From Paenibacillus nanensis (GTDB taxonomy: Bacteria; Bacillota; Bacilli; Paenibacillales; Paenibacillaceae), in contig NZ_QXQA01000010.1 of the NCBI RefSeq assembly GCF_003583765.1, forward strand, positions 169,879 to 233,878: a stretch of 64,000 bases of DNA, written 5' to 3'. The notes beneath the pieces are model-generated. The model was not told the origin of the DNA and made no database searches. It saw nothing but the letters and a program-made list of their open reading frames with translations. The translations under genes were made by a program, and so were the position numbers. Positions 26,653 through 34,672 of this stretch are shown in pieces (the first letter of the stretch is position 1; each line of letters opens with the position of its first letter).

Positions 26653-26775
26653 ATGTATCCTTCAAGAGGCAACTGGACTGAAGTGAAAGGCGGCTTTGCC
26701 CGTATCAGCATCCTTGAGGCGCTGAAAGCAAGCGAGCAAGTTAGAACGGCTGCGGCTGCAGCTGCAGCGAAGTAA
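26653..26775 (+). CDS. 40-residue peptide with a poly-Ala tail
   Basis: Forty codons from ATG 26653 to TAA. The peptide begins MYPSRGNWTEVKGGFARISI, continues LEALKASEQVRT and ends in seven alanines and a lysine. A very strong GGGAGGTGA ribosome binding site lies 5 bases before the ATG, and the gene is 34 bases after GNAT-like protein B with a terminator just downstream. So it is the last cistron of the operon. It has no signal peptide and no Cys. It could be a peptide substrate of the two GNAT-like proteins, a regulatory peptide or a small structural subunit. The first is inference from gene order only. Confidence 0.65.
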   Translation: MYPSRGNWTEVKGGFARISILEALKASEQVRTAAAAAAAK

Positions 26776-26806
26776 TGATGATCGTTATCCATTGGTAAAA
26801 AAGAAA

Positions 26807-26843
26807 GGGGACCGTTATCCTTGCGATGACGGTCCCCTTCGTT
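26807..26843. terminator. Bidirectional terminator, GNAT-peptide operon / trpS
   Basis: GGGGACCGT (26807-26815) pairs with ACGGTCCCC (26829-26837), followed by TTCGTT on one side and AAAGAAAAAA-type sequence on the other. It serves convergent transcripts. Confidence 0.8.
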
Positions 26844-26849
26844 ATTGGC

Positions 26850-27842
26850 TTAATACACCAACAGCCCCATCGCCCTCTTGGCGGCGTCGAGCGTCTTTTG
26901 GCCGACCGCTGCCGCTTTGCGCGCGCCTTCTTGCAAGATGCGGTCGAGCTCATCGGAGTTAATGAGCTCAGCGTATCTCTCTTGGAGCGGCGTAAGCTTC
27001 GCGATTACGACTTCCGCGAGCTCCTTTTTGAACGCGCCGTAGCCTTGCCCTTCGAAGCGCTTCTCCACATCGGCGATCGACACGTCGCCGAAGACGGAAT
27101 AGATCTCGATGAGGTTGCTGACGGCCGGCTTGTTGTCCCAGTCATAGCGCACGCTCATGTCGGAGTCCGTAACGGCGCGGGAGAACTTTTTGCGGATCGC
27201 CGCAGGCTCATCGAGCAGGAGCACGTAGCTGCTTTGGTTCGGGTTGCTTTTGCTCATTTTGCTGGAAGGATCGTCAAGACCCATAACCCGCGCGCCTACC
27301 TCCTGAATAACCGGCTCCGGTACGGTGAACGTCTCGCCGAAGCGGTTGTTGAAGCGGGTCGCCAGATCGCGGGTAAGCTCCAGGTGCTGCTTCTGGTCCT
27401 CGCCGACCGGCACGTGCGTTGCTTGATAAAGCAGGATGTCGGCGGCCATTAAGGCAGGGTACGTGAACAAGGCGGTGCTGACGGCGTCCTTGCCTTCCGA
27501 CTTCTCCTTGAACTGCGTCATGCGGCTCATCTCGCCGAAATGCGCCTGCGTCTCCATAATCCAGCCGAGCTCGGCGTGTGCGGATACCTGGGACTGCAGG
27601 AAGATCGTGCTCTTGTTCGGGTCGACGCCCGCCGCAATATACAGCGCGGCGATTTGACGCGAGCGCTCGCGCAGCTCCTTCGGATCCTGAGGCACGGTAA
27701 TGGCATGAAGATCCGGCACGAAGAAGAATCCGTCATACTCGTCTTGCAGCTGCACGTATTGTCGCAATGCGCCAATATAGCCGCCGATATTAAGATCGCC
27801 GCTCGGTTTGATGCCGGATAAAATACGTTTGCTTTTGCTCAT
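26850..27842 (-). CDS. trpS: Tryptophanyl-tRNA synthetase
   Basis: 330-residue class I aminoacyl-tRNA synthetase that charges tRNA-Trp. It has the N-terminal RILSGIKPSGDLNIGGYIGAL, the GEDQKQHLELTRDLA segment and the intact SSKMSKSN signature. In the HIGH position many bacterial TrpRS proteins have GxLHLGN; here it reads GDLNIGG, so the first catalytic histidine is replaced by Asn. This is a known alternative layout in TrpRS paralogues and may matter for indolmycin-type inhibitors, but I cannot verify it here. Expression is controlled by a T-box leader with a Trp specifier. An AGAGGGG site precedes the ATG. Confidence 0.95.
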   Translation of the reverse strand: MSKSKRILSGIKPSGDLNIGGYIGALRQYVQLQDEYDGFFFVPDLHAITVPQDPKELRERSRQIAALYIAAGVDPNKSTIFLQSQVSAHAELGWIMETQAHFGEMSRMTQFKEKSEGKDAVSTALFTYPALMAADILLYQATHVPVGEDQKQHLELTRDLATRFNNRFGETFTVPEPVIQEVGARVMGLDDPSSKMSKSNPNQSSYVLLLDEPAAIRKKFSRAVTDSDMSVRYDWDNKPAVSNLIEIYSVFGDVSIADVEKRFEGQGYGAFKKELAEVVIAKLTPLQERYAELINSDELDRILQEGARKAAAVGQKTLDAAKRAMGLLVY

Positions 27843-27896
27843 CGATAAACCCCTCTTTTCATCAAATTAATGGTGTCCAGGGGACGGTTAAAGGCA

Positions 27897-28301
27897 ATAA
27901 AAAAACGCCCCGCCCCCTCTGCAAGGGACGAAGCGCTGCTCCGCGGTACCACCCGAATTCGGCTAAAGGTTAGCCGCACTCTGCCATGAACGGAGCAAGA
28001 AGACGCTTCTGCCGCGTCCTATGCGTACTTTCGATCATGCCTCCCTATGGTAACGGAGGGAGAATCCGTCGAAGCCTACTGTCCGCGCCAGGCGCGTGGG
28101 TTCGGTTCGAAGCGATGGGATCCATTCGCCAAGGGCTCCTGCGCCGGACCTTTCACCAACCGCCGGCTCGCTAAAAGCATTCGCTCCATAGGGTACTACT
28201 TCCCATCATAGCTGTAGCAATATGCGCTTCCCGCAATAGCATCCGTAAATTCCGAGGTGCTCGGAAGAGGAAATTCTATTGGGCAAAAACTTCTCTTATT
28301 G
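27897..28301 (-). ncRNA. T-box riboswitch, Trp specifier, before trpS
   Basis: The minus strand carries the invariant T-box GGGTGGTACCGCGG (27941-27954) followed by an intrinsic terminator (CGCTTCGTCCC pairing with GGGGGCGGGGCG, then seven T, 27899-27937). An AGTAG element stands near 28200 on the 5' side of Stem I. The candidate specifier TGG at 28122-28124 is followed by A, as usual. Uncharged tRNA-Trp would pair at both sites and stabilise the antiterminator. The leader is about 400 nt. Confidence 0.93.
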
Positions 28302-28307
28302 TTCTAT

Positions 28308-28336
28308 AGGATAGCGGGAATCCTGAATAGAGTCAA
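28308..28336 (-). promoter_or_regulatory. Promoter of the T-box/trpS transcript
   Basis: TTGACT (28331-28336) and TATCCT (28308-28313) on the minus strand are separated by 17 bases. The start point would be near 28301, giving a leader of about 460 nt before trpS. Confidence 0.75.
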
Positions 28337-28399
28337 GTCGGGAAGCGGAATTGATTTAGCGCGCGAAAACGAGCAGCTCCAAGCGCGGCTATCCATCCT

Positions 28400-28439
28400 T
28401 TTACAATAACTTAACGCCAATATTAACATGATGAAAACA
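28400..28439 (+). promoter_or_regulatory. PhoP-box-like direct repeats
   Basis: TTTACA (28400), TTAACG (28411), TTAACA (28423) and the weaker AAAACA (28434) follow each other at 11-12 bp, one helical turn. The Bacillus PhoP box is TT(A/C/T)ACA repeated with about 5-bp gaps. They precede the SLH esterase-like gene by about 50-90 bases, which suggests induction under phosphate limitation. Confidence 0.75.
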
Positions 28440-28486
28440 AACCATTCGTACACTTGGCTTATTAGCCAATAGGGAGTGGATGACAG

Positions 28487-30730
28487 TTGAAGAAAGTTAG
28501 CAAAAAGGTTATGACCACCGTGCTTGCCTCGCAGCTTGCGCTTGGCGCGGCATGGGGCGGGAGCGTGGCTTCGGCAAACGGAGCCGGCGCTTCGGAAGAG
28601 TTGCAGCTTACATACAATCTTACCAAAATCGGCTCGTATTCCGTAGGCGCGCATAACGAAGACGGCGGCGTCGCGGAAATCGTCAAATACAACAAAGAGA
28701 ACGGCAAGTTCTACCTGGTTAACGGCTCCAGCAACCCGCCGAGCTTGGATATTGTCTCATTAGGCGACGGGCAGGGCGAGCTGAAGAAGGAAAAGACGGT
28801 GCTCGTTAAGGAATTAGCCGAGAAGAACGGCTTTGTCTTCGGCGACCTGACCAGCGTAGCCGTCAGCACGGCGACGGATCTGGTCTACGTGGCGGTGCAG
28901 GAAGCGGACGCGGGCAAAGCGGGCAAAATCCTCGCGCTGAACTACGACGGCGAGCTGGTGAAGGAATTTGCGGCGGGCATTCAGCCCGATATGATTACCG
29001 TGACGGCTGACGGCAGATATGTGCTGACGGCGGACGAGGCCGAGCATCGGACAGGCGTTCCCGGCGCCGATCCGAAGGGCAGCGTCACGATCGTCGACAC
29101 CGTGAGCGGCACCTCGGTTCAGGCGTATTTTGACAAAGAGGCGGTTATTGCGGACGATGTCCATATCCGCGGCGCTGCTGATGCGGACGGCATCATTGCA
29201 GGCAAAGGAACAAAGGCGGGCGCGGTCTACGATATGGAGCCGGAATATATTACGATTTCGGAAGACGGCAAGCTGGCTTACGTTACGCTCCAGGAGAACA
29301 ATGCGATTGCGGCGGTTGATATCGCGAAAGGCGAGATTATTTCCGTTAAGGGACTCGGAATGAAGGACTACAACGACCCGGCGAACCGGCTCGACATTCG
29401 CAAGGATGGCGAAATCAAGTTCGAGAACGTGCCTTTCTACGGTGTGTACATGCCGGACGGCATCGCTTCTTATACGGTTGCGGGCAAAACGTATCTGGTG
29501 ACGGCGAACGAAGGCGATGCGACGGAATGGGAGAAATTCGTCAATGTGAGCGAGGTCGGCGAGTTGAAGGGCAAGCTCGATCCGAAATCAGAAGCGTATC
29601 AATTTCTGCAAGACACAGAGGAATATGACGGCGTTGAAGCGCTGACGGACCGCGGGCATGACGGCATCTACATGCTCGGCGGACGCTCCTTCTCGATCTA
29701 CGAAGCGGATACAATGAAGCAGGTGTACGACAGCGGCAGCGATTTCGAGCGGATAACGGCGGAGCTGATCCCCGACTATTTCAATACGAGCAACAGCAAG
29801 GCGAAGCTGGACGACCGCAGCCAAAAGAAAGGACCGGAGCCGGAGGACGTCAAAATCGGCGTGATCGACGGCAGAACGTATGCATTCATCGGTCTGGAGC
29901 GGATCGGCGGCGTTATGATGTACGACGTGACGAATCCGGCGGAGCCGTCGTTCGTCAGCTATGCGAACACGCGCGAGTTCGCGGATGCGGACGGCGAGGT
30001 CATTCTGGACACCGATACGGCTCCGGAAGGACTGGAATTCGTACCGGCTGAGGACAGCCCAACCGGCAACCCGCTGCTGATCGTCGCGTTTGAGGTCGGC
30101 GGCAAAGTCGGCGTATTTGAAATCGAAGAGGCGGAGGAAGCTGCCGAAACGCCGGCGCCAGCCTTTACGGATATTGAAGGCAGCTACGCCAAAGAAGCGA
30201 TCGAATTGCTGGCGTCTCTAGGTTATATGAACGGCGTAAGCGAAGACAAATTCGCTCCGAAGTCGGGCATGACCCGCGCGGACTTTACGCTGCTGCTGTC
30301 CCGTATTGCGGAAGCGGAGCTTGGAGAAGTTGAACAGTCCAGCTACTCGGATATTTCCGCCGACGCTTATTATGCGGCGGCTGTAGAATGGGCGAGTGAG
30401 CTTGGCATCGTGAACGGCAGCGGAGACGGCAAGTTCCAGCCGGAGGAAGGCGTTACGCGCGAACAAATGGCGGCAATCCTGGTTCGCTTCGCGGCAGTGT
30501 CTGACGCTGCGCTGCCAAGCGTCCACGAGCCGATTGTGTTCACGGACGAAGGCGCGATCAGCGATTACGCGAAGGAAGCGGTAGCAGCCGCGCAGAAAGC
30601 GGGCATTATCGCCGGGAAGGAAACGGCGGCAGGCGTAAGCTTCGCGCCGCAGGAGAAAGCGACCCGCGAGCAGACTGCTTTAATGATCGTGAACCTGGCT
30701 TCCATTTTGACGGATTCGAACGAAGTTTAG
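28487..30730 (+). CDS. SLH-anchored choice-of-anchor I / phytase-like beta-propeller protein
   Basis: 747-residue secreted protein: signal peptide ending near ASANGAGA, a beta-propeller region at about 40-565 resembling the choice-of-anchor I family (often annotated as esterase-like phytase or alkaline-phosphatase-associated), then three SLH repeats (570-745: FTDIEGSYAKEAIELLASLGYMNG and two more). Hallmarks of the propeller are VAEIVKYN, PEYITISEDGKLAYVTLQENN and ITAELIPDYFN. TTG start after GGGAG at 10-base spacing. PhoP-box-like repeats upstream fit a role in extracellular phosphate release. The exact reaction is not established by the sequence. It is anchored to the wall by the same type of SLH module as the two giant proteins of the window. 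Confidence 0.85.
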   Translation: MKKVSKKVMTTVLASQLALGAAWGGSVASANGAGASEELQLTYNLTKIGSYSVGAHNEDGGVAEIVKYNKENGKFYLVNGSSNPPSLDIVSLGDGQGELKKEKTVLVKELAEKNGFVFGDLTSVAVSTATDLVYVAVQEADAGKAGKILALNYDGELVKEFAAGIQPDMITVTADGRYVLTADEAEHRTGVPGADPKGSVTIVDTVSGTSVQAYFDKEAVIADDVHIRGAADADGIIAGKGTKAGAVYDMEPEYITISEDGKLAYVTLQENNAIAAVDIAKGEIISVKGLGMKDYNDPANRLDIRKDGEIKFENVPFYGVYMPDGIASYTVAGKTYLVTANEGDATEWEKFVNVSEVGELKGKLDPKSEAYQFLQDTEEYDGVEALTDRGHDGIYMLGGRSFSIYEADTMKQVYDSGSDFERITAELIPDYFNTSNSKAKLDDRSQKKGPEPEDVKIGVIDGRTYAFIGLERIGGVMMYDVTNPAEPSFVSYANTREFADADGEVILDTDTAPEGLEFVPAEDSPTGNPLLIVAFEVGGKVGVFEIEEAEEAAETPAPAFTDIEGSYAKEAIELLASLGYMNGVSEDKFAPKSGMTRADFTLLLSRIAEAELGEVEQSSYSDISADAYYAAAVEWASELGIVNGSGDGKFQPEEGVTREQMAAILVRFAAVSDAALPSVHEPIVFTDEGAISDYAKEAVAAAQKAGIIAGKETAAGVSFAPQEKATREQTALMIVNLASILTDSNEV

Positions 30731-30741
30731 AGGGTACTAAC

Positions 30742-30776
30742 AAGCTTCCTTGCCGCCTAAGGCAGGGAAGCTTTTG
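30742..30776 (+). terminator. Terminator of the phytase-like SLH gene
   Basis: AAGCTTCCTTGCC pairs with GGCAGGGAAGCTT (one wobble) around a six-base loop and is followed by TTTTG. Confidence 0.8.
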
Positions 30777-30847
30777 CGTGCGGACGGTTATGAGCAAAAT
30801 CACATGCTTTTTCACCAATAATTGTTGATGCAACGCTTTTCATTGTG

Positions 30848-30856
30848 TGCTACGAT
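30848..30856 (+). promoter_or_regulatory. Candidate extended -10 promoter of the MATE gene
   Basis: TGCTACGAT fits the extended -10 form TG-n-TAnnnT. No good -35 is visible at the usual distance. It lies about 55 bases before the ATG. Confidence 0.4.
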
Positions 30857-30909
30857 ACGATGGCGCCCTAAATAGAGGCGTATATAGAGAAAGATTGAAG
30901 GTGGATAGG

Positions 30910-32319
30910 ATGGAAGAGCATGCTGCGAAAGCATCAACAGAGAAAGGCAACGCCACGAAGGATTTAAAGCTGTTCAACCTGACCTGGCCTATTTTTTTAG
31001 AAATATCGTTATTTATGCTGATGGGGATTGCGGATACATTCATGCTGAGCGCGATTTCCGACAACGCGGTGTCGGGCGTCGGGGCGGCGAATCAGTATCT
31101 GCATATCGCGATTCTGCTGCTGGAGGTTATCGGCAACGGGGCGTCCATCGTCGTCGCGCAGTACATCGGGTCGAAGAAGTTTTTTGAAGCGGCCAAAATA
31201 TCCGCGCTTGCCGTCTCGCTGAATCTGATCGTCGGCATCGTGATGAGTATCGGCTTCGTCATGTTCAACGGCTACCTTCTGAAGTCGCTGAACCTGACAG
31301 GCGAAGTGTATGAATTTGCGCACAGCTACCTGGGCATTGTGGGCGGAGCGATCTTCCTGCAGGCGATCATCAACTCGCTGTCCGCGATTATTCGCGTTCA
31401 TGGCTTTACGAAGGAAGCGATGTTTGTGTCGCTGGGAATGAACGTGATTCACATTATTTTGAACTACGGTCTCATCTTTGGACACTTTGGCATGCCGGAG
31501 CTTGGCGTCGAAGGCGCCGCGGTCTCGACCATCGTCAGCCGGTTCCTTGCGGTGATCGTATTCTTCTGGCTCCTGTATCGGGTGATGGCGGTCCGCATCG
31601 ACATCAGCTATTATTTCAATTTATCCAAAGCGTATATCGGCAAAATTTTAAAAATCGGCATCCCGTCCGCCCTCGAGCAGGTGATGTATCAGAGCTGTCA
31701 GACCATTTTCGTCTTTTACACGACGTTTTTGGGCGAAGCGGCGCTTGCGGCAAAGCAATACGCGTCGAACATCTCGATGTTCATCTATTTGTTCGCTTTT
31801 GCCGTTGGAGCCGGTACGTCCATTCTGGTCGGCCGGTTTGTCGGGGCGGGACGCGCGGATGACGCGTATAAACGCGTATGGATGAGCGTGCGTTCGGCCA
31901 GCATCGGGACGCTCGTTGTCGTCGCGCTTGTGATGGTTTTCCGTGAGCAGCTGGTCGGCATGTTCACGGATGACGCCGAAGTGCTCAGACTAGGCGCGCA
32001 GGTGCTGCTGTACAGCATCGTCCTGGAGACGGGCCGCACGATCAACATCATTATCGTGAACTCGCTTCGCGCTTCCGGAGATGCGAAGTACCCGCTATGG
32101 GTCGGCATGGTCACCATGGTCGGCATCAGCTTGTCGCTTGGATACCTGTTCGTGTTCCACCTGGATATGGGCTTGCCGGGCGTTTGGCTTGCCATTGCGG
32201 CGGACGAATGGATCCGCGCCGTCATCTTCTATTTCCGCTGGCGCAGCCGGGCGTGGGAGAAGCACTCATTGGTGCGGCCCGACGCTCCGAAGGACGCGGG
32301 GATAGCGGCTCATACGTAA
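30910..32319 (+). CDS. MATE family efflux transporter
   Basis: 469-residue polytopic membrane protein of the MATE (multidrug and toxin extrusion) family, expected to export drugs or metabolites in exchange for Na+ or H+. About twelve hydrophobic segments in two homologous halves are visible, beginning LFNLTWPIFLEISLFMLMGIAD, with the second half opening at IGIPSALEQVMYQSCQ. The longer frame from 30847 lacks a ribosome site. ATG 30910 follows AAGGTGG. Both neighbours are separated by terminators, so it is monocistronic. Substrate unknown. Confidence 0.92.
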   Translation: MEEHAAKASTEKGNATKDLKLFNLTWPIFLEISLFMLMGIADTFMLSAISDNAVSGVGAANQYLHIAILLLEVIGNGASIVVAQYIGSKKFFEAAKISALAVSLNLIVGIVMSIGFVMFNGYLLKSLNLTGEVYEFAHSYLGIVGGAIFLQAIINSLSAIIRVHGFTKEAMFVSLGMNVIHIILNYGLIFGHFGMPELGVEGAAVSTIVSRFLAVIVFFWLLYRVMAVRIDISYYFNLSKAYIGKILKIGIPSALEQVMYQSCQTIFVFYTTFLGEAALAAKQYASNISMFIYLFAFAVGAGTSILVGRFVGAGRADDAYKRVWMSVRSASIGTLVVVALVMVFREQLVGMFTDDAEVLRLGAQVLLYSIVLETGRTINIIIVNSLRASGDAKYPLWVGMVTMVGISLSLGYLFVFHLDMGLPGVWLAIAADEWIRAVIFYFRWRSRAWEKHSLVRPDAPKDAGIAAHT

Positions 32320-32325
32320 TAAAAT

Positions 32326-32362
32326 ACGGCTCCAACCTTTCGAACGGTTGGAGCCGTTTTTG
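32326..32362 (+). terminator. Terminator of the MATE gene
   Basis: ACGGCTCCAACC (32326-32337) pairs with GGTTGGAGCCGT (32346-32357), followed by TTTTTG. Confidence 0.9.
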
Positions 32363-32409
32363 TATTTCTGGCGCTGCTGGGCCCGATCCGAGTCATTATG
32401 CGCCGTGTG

Positions 32410-32492
32410 ATAAGCTGATTTTTACGTGTTACAGCCCCGTCCGAGCCAATGCGAGCCTCAATAAGCCGATTTTTGCGTATTACAGCCCCCGC
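32410..32492. repeat. Two dispersed copies of the 51-bp hairpin repeat
   Basis: ATAAGCTGATTTTTACG and ATAAGCCGATTTTTGCG start 51 bases apart (TAAGC at 32411 and 32462), each followed by TTACAGCCCC. They match the nine-copy array at 14.4-14.9 kb in sequence, period and position, again just after a terminator between convergent genes. Stems are less perfect than in the main array. Confidence 0.82.
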
Positions 32493-32501
32493 AGCGGCTT
32501 T

Positions 32502-33065
32502 TTAAAGCTTGGTTTGGTTTTGCAGCCACTCGCTTTTCAACAGTCCATAGACGACGTGATCGACGTAACGGTCGTACAGCCATTCCGCTTGTCGGATGGT
32601 GCCTTCTTCCTTGAAGCCGAACCGCAGAGGCAGCGCCCTGCTTCGGTCATTGCCCGTGGCGGCGCGGATTTCGATCCGGTTAAGACCCAGGTCTTCGTAA
32701 CCATAGCGGAGATAAGCGCCTAAGGCCTTCGACATTATGCCCTTTCTCTGGTAGGGCTCGCCAAGCCAATAGCCGATCGTCCCGGTGCGATTGGTTTTAT
32801 TCACTTCGTTAAATCCGATCGTCCCCGCAATGCGGTCCCGATAAATAATCGCGGCGACTTTTGGATAACCGCCGTTATCGACCGTCCCTTGCAGCGTAAA
32901 GGAAATAAAGGATGCCGAGTCTTCAACCGTCTGCGTATGATCGACCCATCCCAGCCACCTGCGGAGATGGTTTCTGGACTGCGCGGTAAGCTCGAACAGC
33001 TCCGGCGCATCATCAAGGCGATAAGGCCTTAAACGTACTTCATTGTCTAGGATGGATTGGAACAT
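32502..33065 (-). CDS. GNAT family acetyltransferase (RimJ/RimL-like)
   Basis: 187-residue GNAT protein. The acetyl-CoA site is seen in IGYWLGEPYQRKGIMSKALGAYL (Q-R-x-x-G-x), followed by LNRIEIRAATGNDRSRALPLRFGF, typical of the RimJ/RimL branch that acetylates protein N-termini or small amines. The frame runs 91 codons further up, across the end of the neighbouring gene, but AAGGAG ten bases before ATG 33065 defines the start. It follows the aminoglycoside adenylyltransferase gene by 22 bases and is probably co-transcribed with it, so a drug-modifying role is conceivable. Confidence 0.88.
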   Translation of the reverse strand: MFQSILDNEVRLRPYRLDDAPELFELTAQSRNHLRRWLGWVDHTQTVEDSASFISFTLQGTVDNGGYPKVAAIIYRDRIAGTIGFNEVNKTNRTGTIGYWLGEPYQRKGIMSKALGAYLRYGYEDLGLNRIEIRAATGNDRSRALPLRFGFKEEGTIRQAEWLYDRYVDHVVYGLLKSEWLQNQTKL

Positions 33066-33087
33066 GATCTTCAGTCTCCTTCGGCTT

Positions 33088-33942
33088 TTACTTGATGGAT
33101 TGATAAATGTCGTGGGTATATCTTGTGACGGCTTCATCATAGTTCGGGTAGGGGTATCCGAGACTTTCGGCAACCGCCTTCGAGTAGGCACGGAATAACG
33201 AATAGCAGGTAAACAAAGACTGCCACATTTCGGAGTAGCCATTCTGACGGTAGGTGGATAAAAAAGCGTTCCAATCATGAGCGGGAAGGTAACGGTCGAT
33301 AAATTTATAATTTTTCCCCAAGCTGAACGTGTAACCATGCTCCGAACCGATTCGCCATGCCATCATCCTCAGCAAATTAGGCCGAGCGATCTCGTGCAAA
33401 TGGTCGATGGCGAACAAAATTTCCTTTCGCGCCAGCCCCTTCACAATGTAGGTGGACACCATCCAAAACTCATTGCAGCAATCATCGAAGGATCTGGCGG
33501 TCGGCTCTTGGATCCAATATTGCCGGTCGGTTGCGGTAATCCCGTCCCGAATAAGCTCGTCTTTATCGAGCAAGACCTCGACCAGCCCGTCGCTCTGCGC
33601 AAAATAATCGTCGATTTCCTCAATAGGAATGAGCGTCAGATCGATTTTGTTCCCGTCCTCGAACAGGATAAGATAGGAGAACCAGTTGCCGAGCTCCGCG
33701 GGGAAAAGCTCCATGTCCTCGGGCTTCTGCAGGATCAGTCGGTCTCCGAACGAGTCAAGCCATTGGTCGTTTGATTTAAAGGAATCCATATCGGTCACAA
33801 AATAAGAAATGTCGAAGTCCTGGAACCGGTCGGGAGAAATATTGCGGTTTGTCCGCGACCCTTCCAGCACGGCCGCACGAATGCGGTTGTCATTCCTTGC
33901 AAAGTTCAACAGCAAATCCATCATCTCTTGTTCCGATCGCAA
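33088..33942 (-). CDS. aadK: Aminoglycoside 6-adenylyltransferase
   Basis: 284 residues, the same length as B. subtilis AadK, which adenylylates streptomycin at the 6-position. The nucleotidyltransferase core shows VLEGSRTNRNISPDRFQDFDISYFV (GS and DxD-type metal site) and, further on, DGNKIDLTLIP. The frame extends to 34185 without family similarity. The TTG at 33942, ten bases after AAGGAG, gives the expected start MRSEQEMMDLLLNFARND. Conserved residues look intact, so it may be functional. Many Bacilli carry such chromosomal genes as intrinsic loci. Confidence 0.9.
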   Translation of the reverse strand: MRSEQEMMDLLLNFARNDNRIRAAVLEGSRTNRNISPDRFQDFDISYFVTDMDSFKSNDQWLDSFGDRLILQKPEDMELFPAELGNWFSYLILFEDGNKIDLTLIPIEEIDDYFAQSDGLVEVLLDKDELIRDGITATDRQYWIQEPTARSFDDCCNEFWMVSTYIVKGLARKEILFAIDHLHEIARPNLLRMMAWRIGSEHGYTFSLGKNYKFIDRYLPAHDWNAFLSTYRQNGYSEMWQSLFTCYSLFRAYSKAVAESLGYPYPNYDEAVTRYTHDIYQSIK

Positions 33943-34037
33943 GCAGGAATCACTCCTTCCACGGGAATAGATATATCGTAATTTACCATAATAAATGGAA
34001 ACTGTCGCGATTTCAAAAAATAGACGATGAGAAGCGG

Positions 34038-34066
34038 TTGACATTATCTTAAAACCATGATATCTT
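34038..34066 (+). promoter_or_regulatory. Promoter of the MhqR-like regulator
   Basis: A perfect TTGACA (34038-34043) and TATCTT (34061-34066) at 17-base spacing. The -10 is the left arm of the operator, so repressor and polymerase would compete. Confidence 0.82.
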
Positions 34067-34078
34067 AAATTTAAGATA
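34061..34078. promoter_or_regulatory. MhqR-type operator 1
   Basis: TATCTTAAA and TTTAAGATA form a perfect 18-bp palindrome resembling the MhqR box of B. subtilis (a TATCT...AGATA dyad). It overlaps the -10 of the regulator's own gene. A further half-site (TTATCTTAAAA) lies at 34044-34054. Confidence 0.82.
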
Positions 34079-34108
34079 ATTGATTTTGAAGAAAGGAGGC
34101 GGGTCGGA

Positions 34109-34561
34109 ATGGAGAAAGACAATAGCGGACGGAATGAATCGCTTGATTTGTACATCGCATTGTCCAGAGCCAGCCAATGGATCAACGCGCATGCCGACCG
34201 GGATATTCGGCAGCACGGACTGAACCGGACAGAGTTCGGTGTTCTTGAGCTCCTGTACCATAAAGGCCCTCAGCCTCTGCAGCAGATTGGCGGGAAGGTG
34301 CTCATGAGCAGCGGCAACATCACGTATGTGGTCGACAAGCTGGAGAAGAAGGGGCTGGTCAGCAGGCGAACCTCCAAGGAAGACCGCCGGTTAATCTACG
34401 CGGAAGTGACGGATGCCGGGTGCAAGTTTATAGAAACGGTATTTCCGGCGCATACTACCGTCATTGAGCAAGCAACCGCGGGACTGACCCTTGAGGAGAA
34501 GCAAGCGGCGAGCGAATTGCTGAAGAAGCTGGGCAAATACGCGCAGCAGACCTACAAGTAG
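34109..34561 (+). CDS. mhqR: MarR family regulator, MhqR-like
   Basis: 150-residue winged-helix repressor. The DNA-binding part runs from LNRTEFGVLELLYHKGPQPLQQIGGKVLMSSGNITYVVDKLEKKGLVSRR, with the wing residues EDRRLIYAEVT. In B. subtilis MhqR (YkvE) represses genes for glyoxalase/dioxygenase and esterase proteins and is released by methylhydroquinone-like electrophiles. Here the next genes encode exactly these enzymes, and the same TATCTT/AAGATA dyad precedes both the regulator and the enzyme genes. There is no obvious redox Cys in the protein, as in B. subtilis MhqR. ATG follows AAAGGAGG by 9 bases. Confidence 0.87.
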   Translation: MEKDNSGRNESLDLYIALSRASQWINAHADRDIRQHGLNRTEFGVLELLYHKGPQPLQQIGGKVLMSSGNITYVVDKLEKKGLVSRRTSKEDRRLIYAEVTDAGCKFIETVFPAHTTVIEQATAGLTLEEKQAASELLKKLGKYAQQTYK

Positions 34562-34636
34562 CTGAAGCGAATTTATTACGAGAGTATTGGATTCGCAGGA
34601 ATGGCTCTATAGGGATGCTGCTTTCAATAAACCCAA

Positions 34637-34654
34637 TATCTTAAAATAAAGATA
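34637..34654. promoter_or_regulatory. MhqR-type operator 2
   Basis: TATCTT-AAAATA-AAGATA repeats the dyad arms of operator 1 with a different centre, 18 bases before the dioxygenase start codon. It suggests co-regulation of the enzyme genes. Confidence 0.78.
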
Positions 34655-34672
34655 ATTAAGGAGAGATGAACA

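Noticed and set aside
33066..33338. N-terminal extension of the GNAT protein
   Set aside because: It runs over the end of the adenylyltransferase gene, and a clear ribosome site precedes ATG 33065.
33943..34185. N-terminal extension of the AadK-like protein
   Set aside because: The start at TTG 33942 gives exactly the family length of 284 residues and a good ribosome site.
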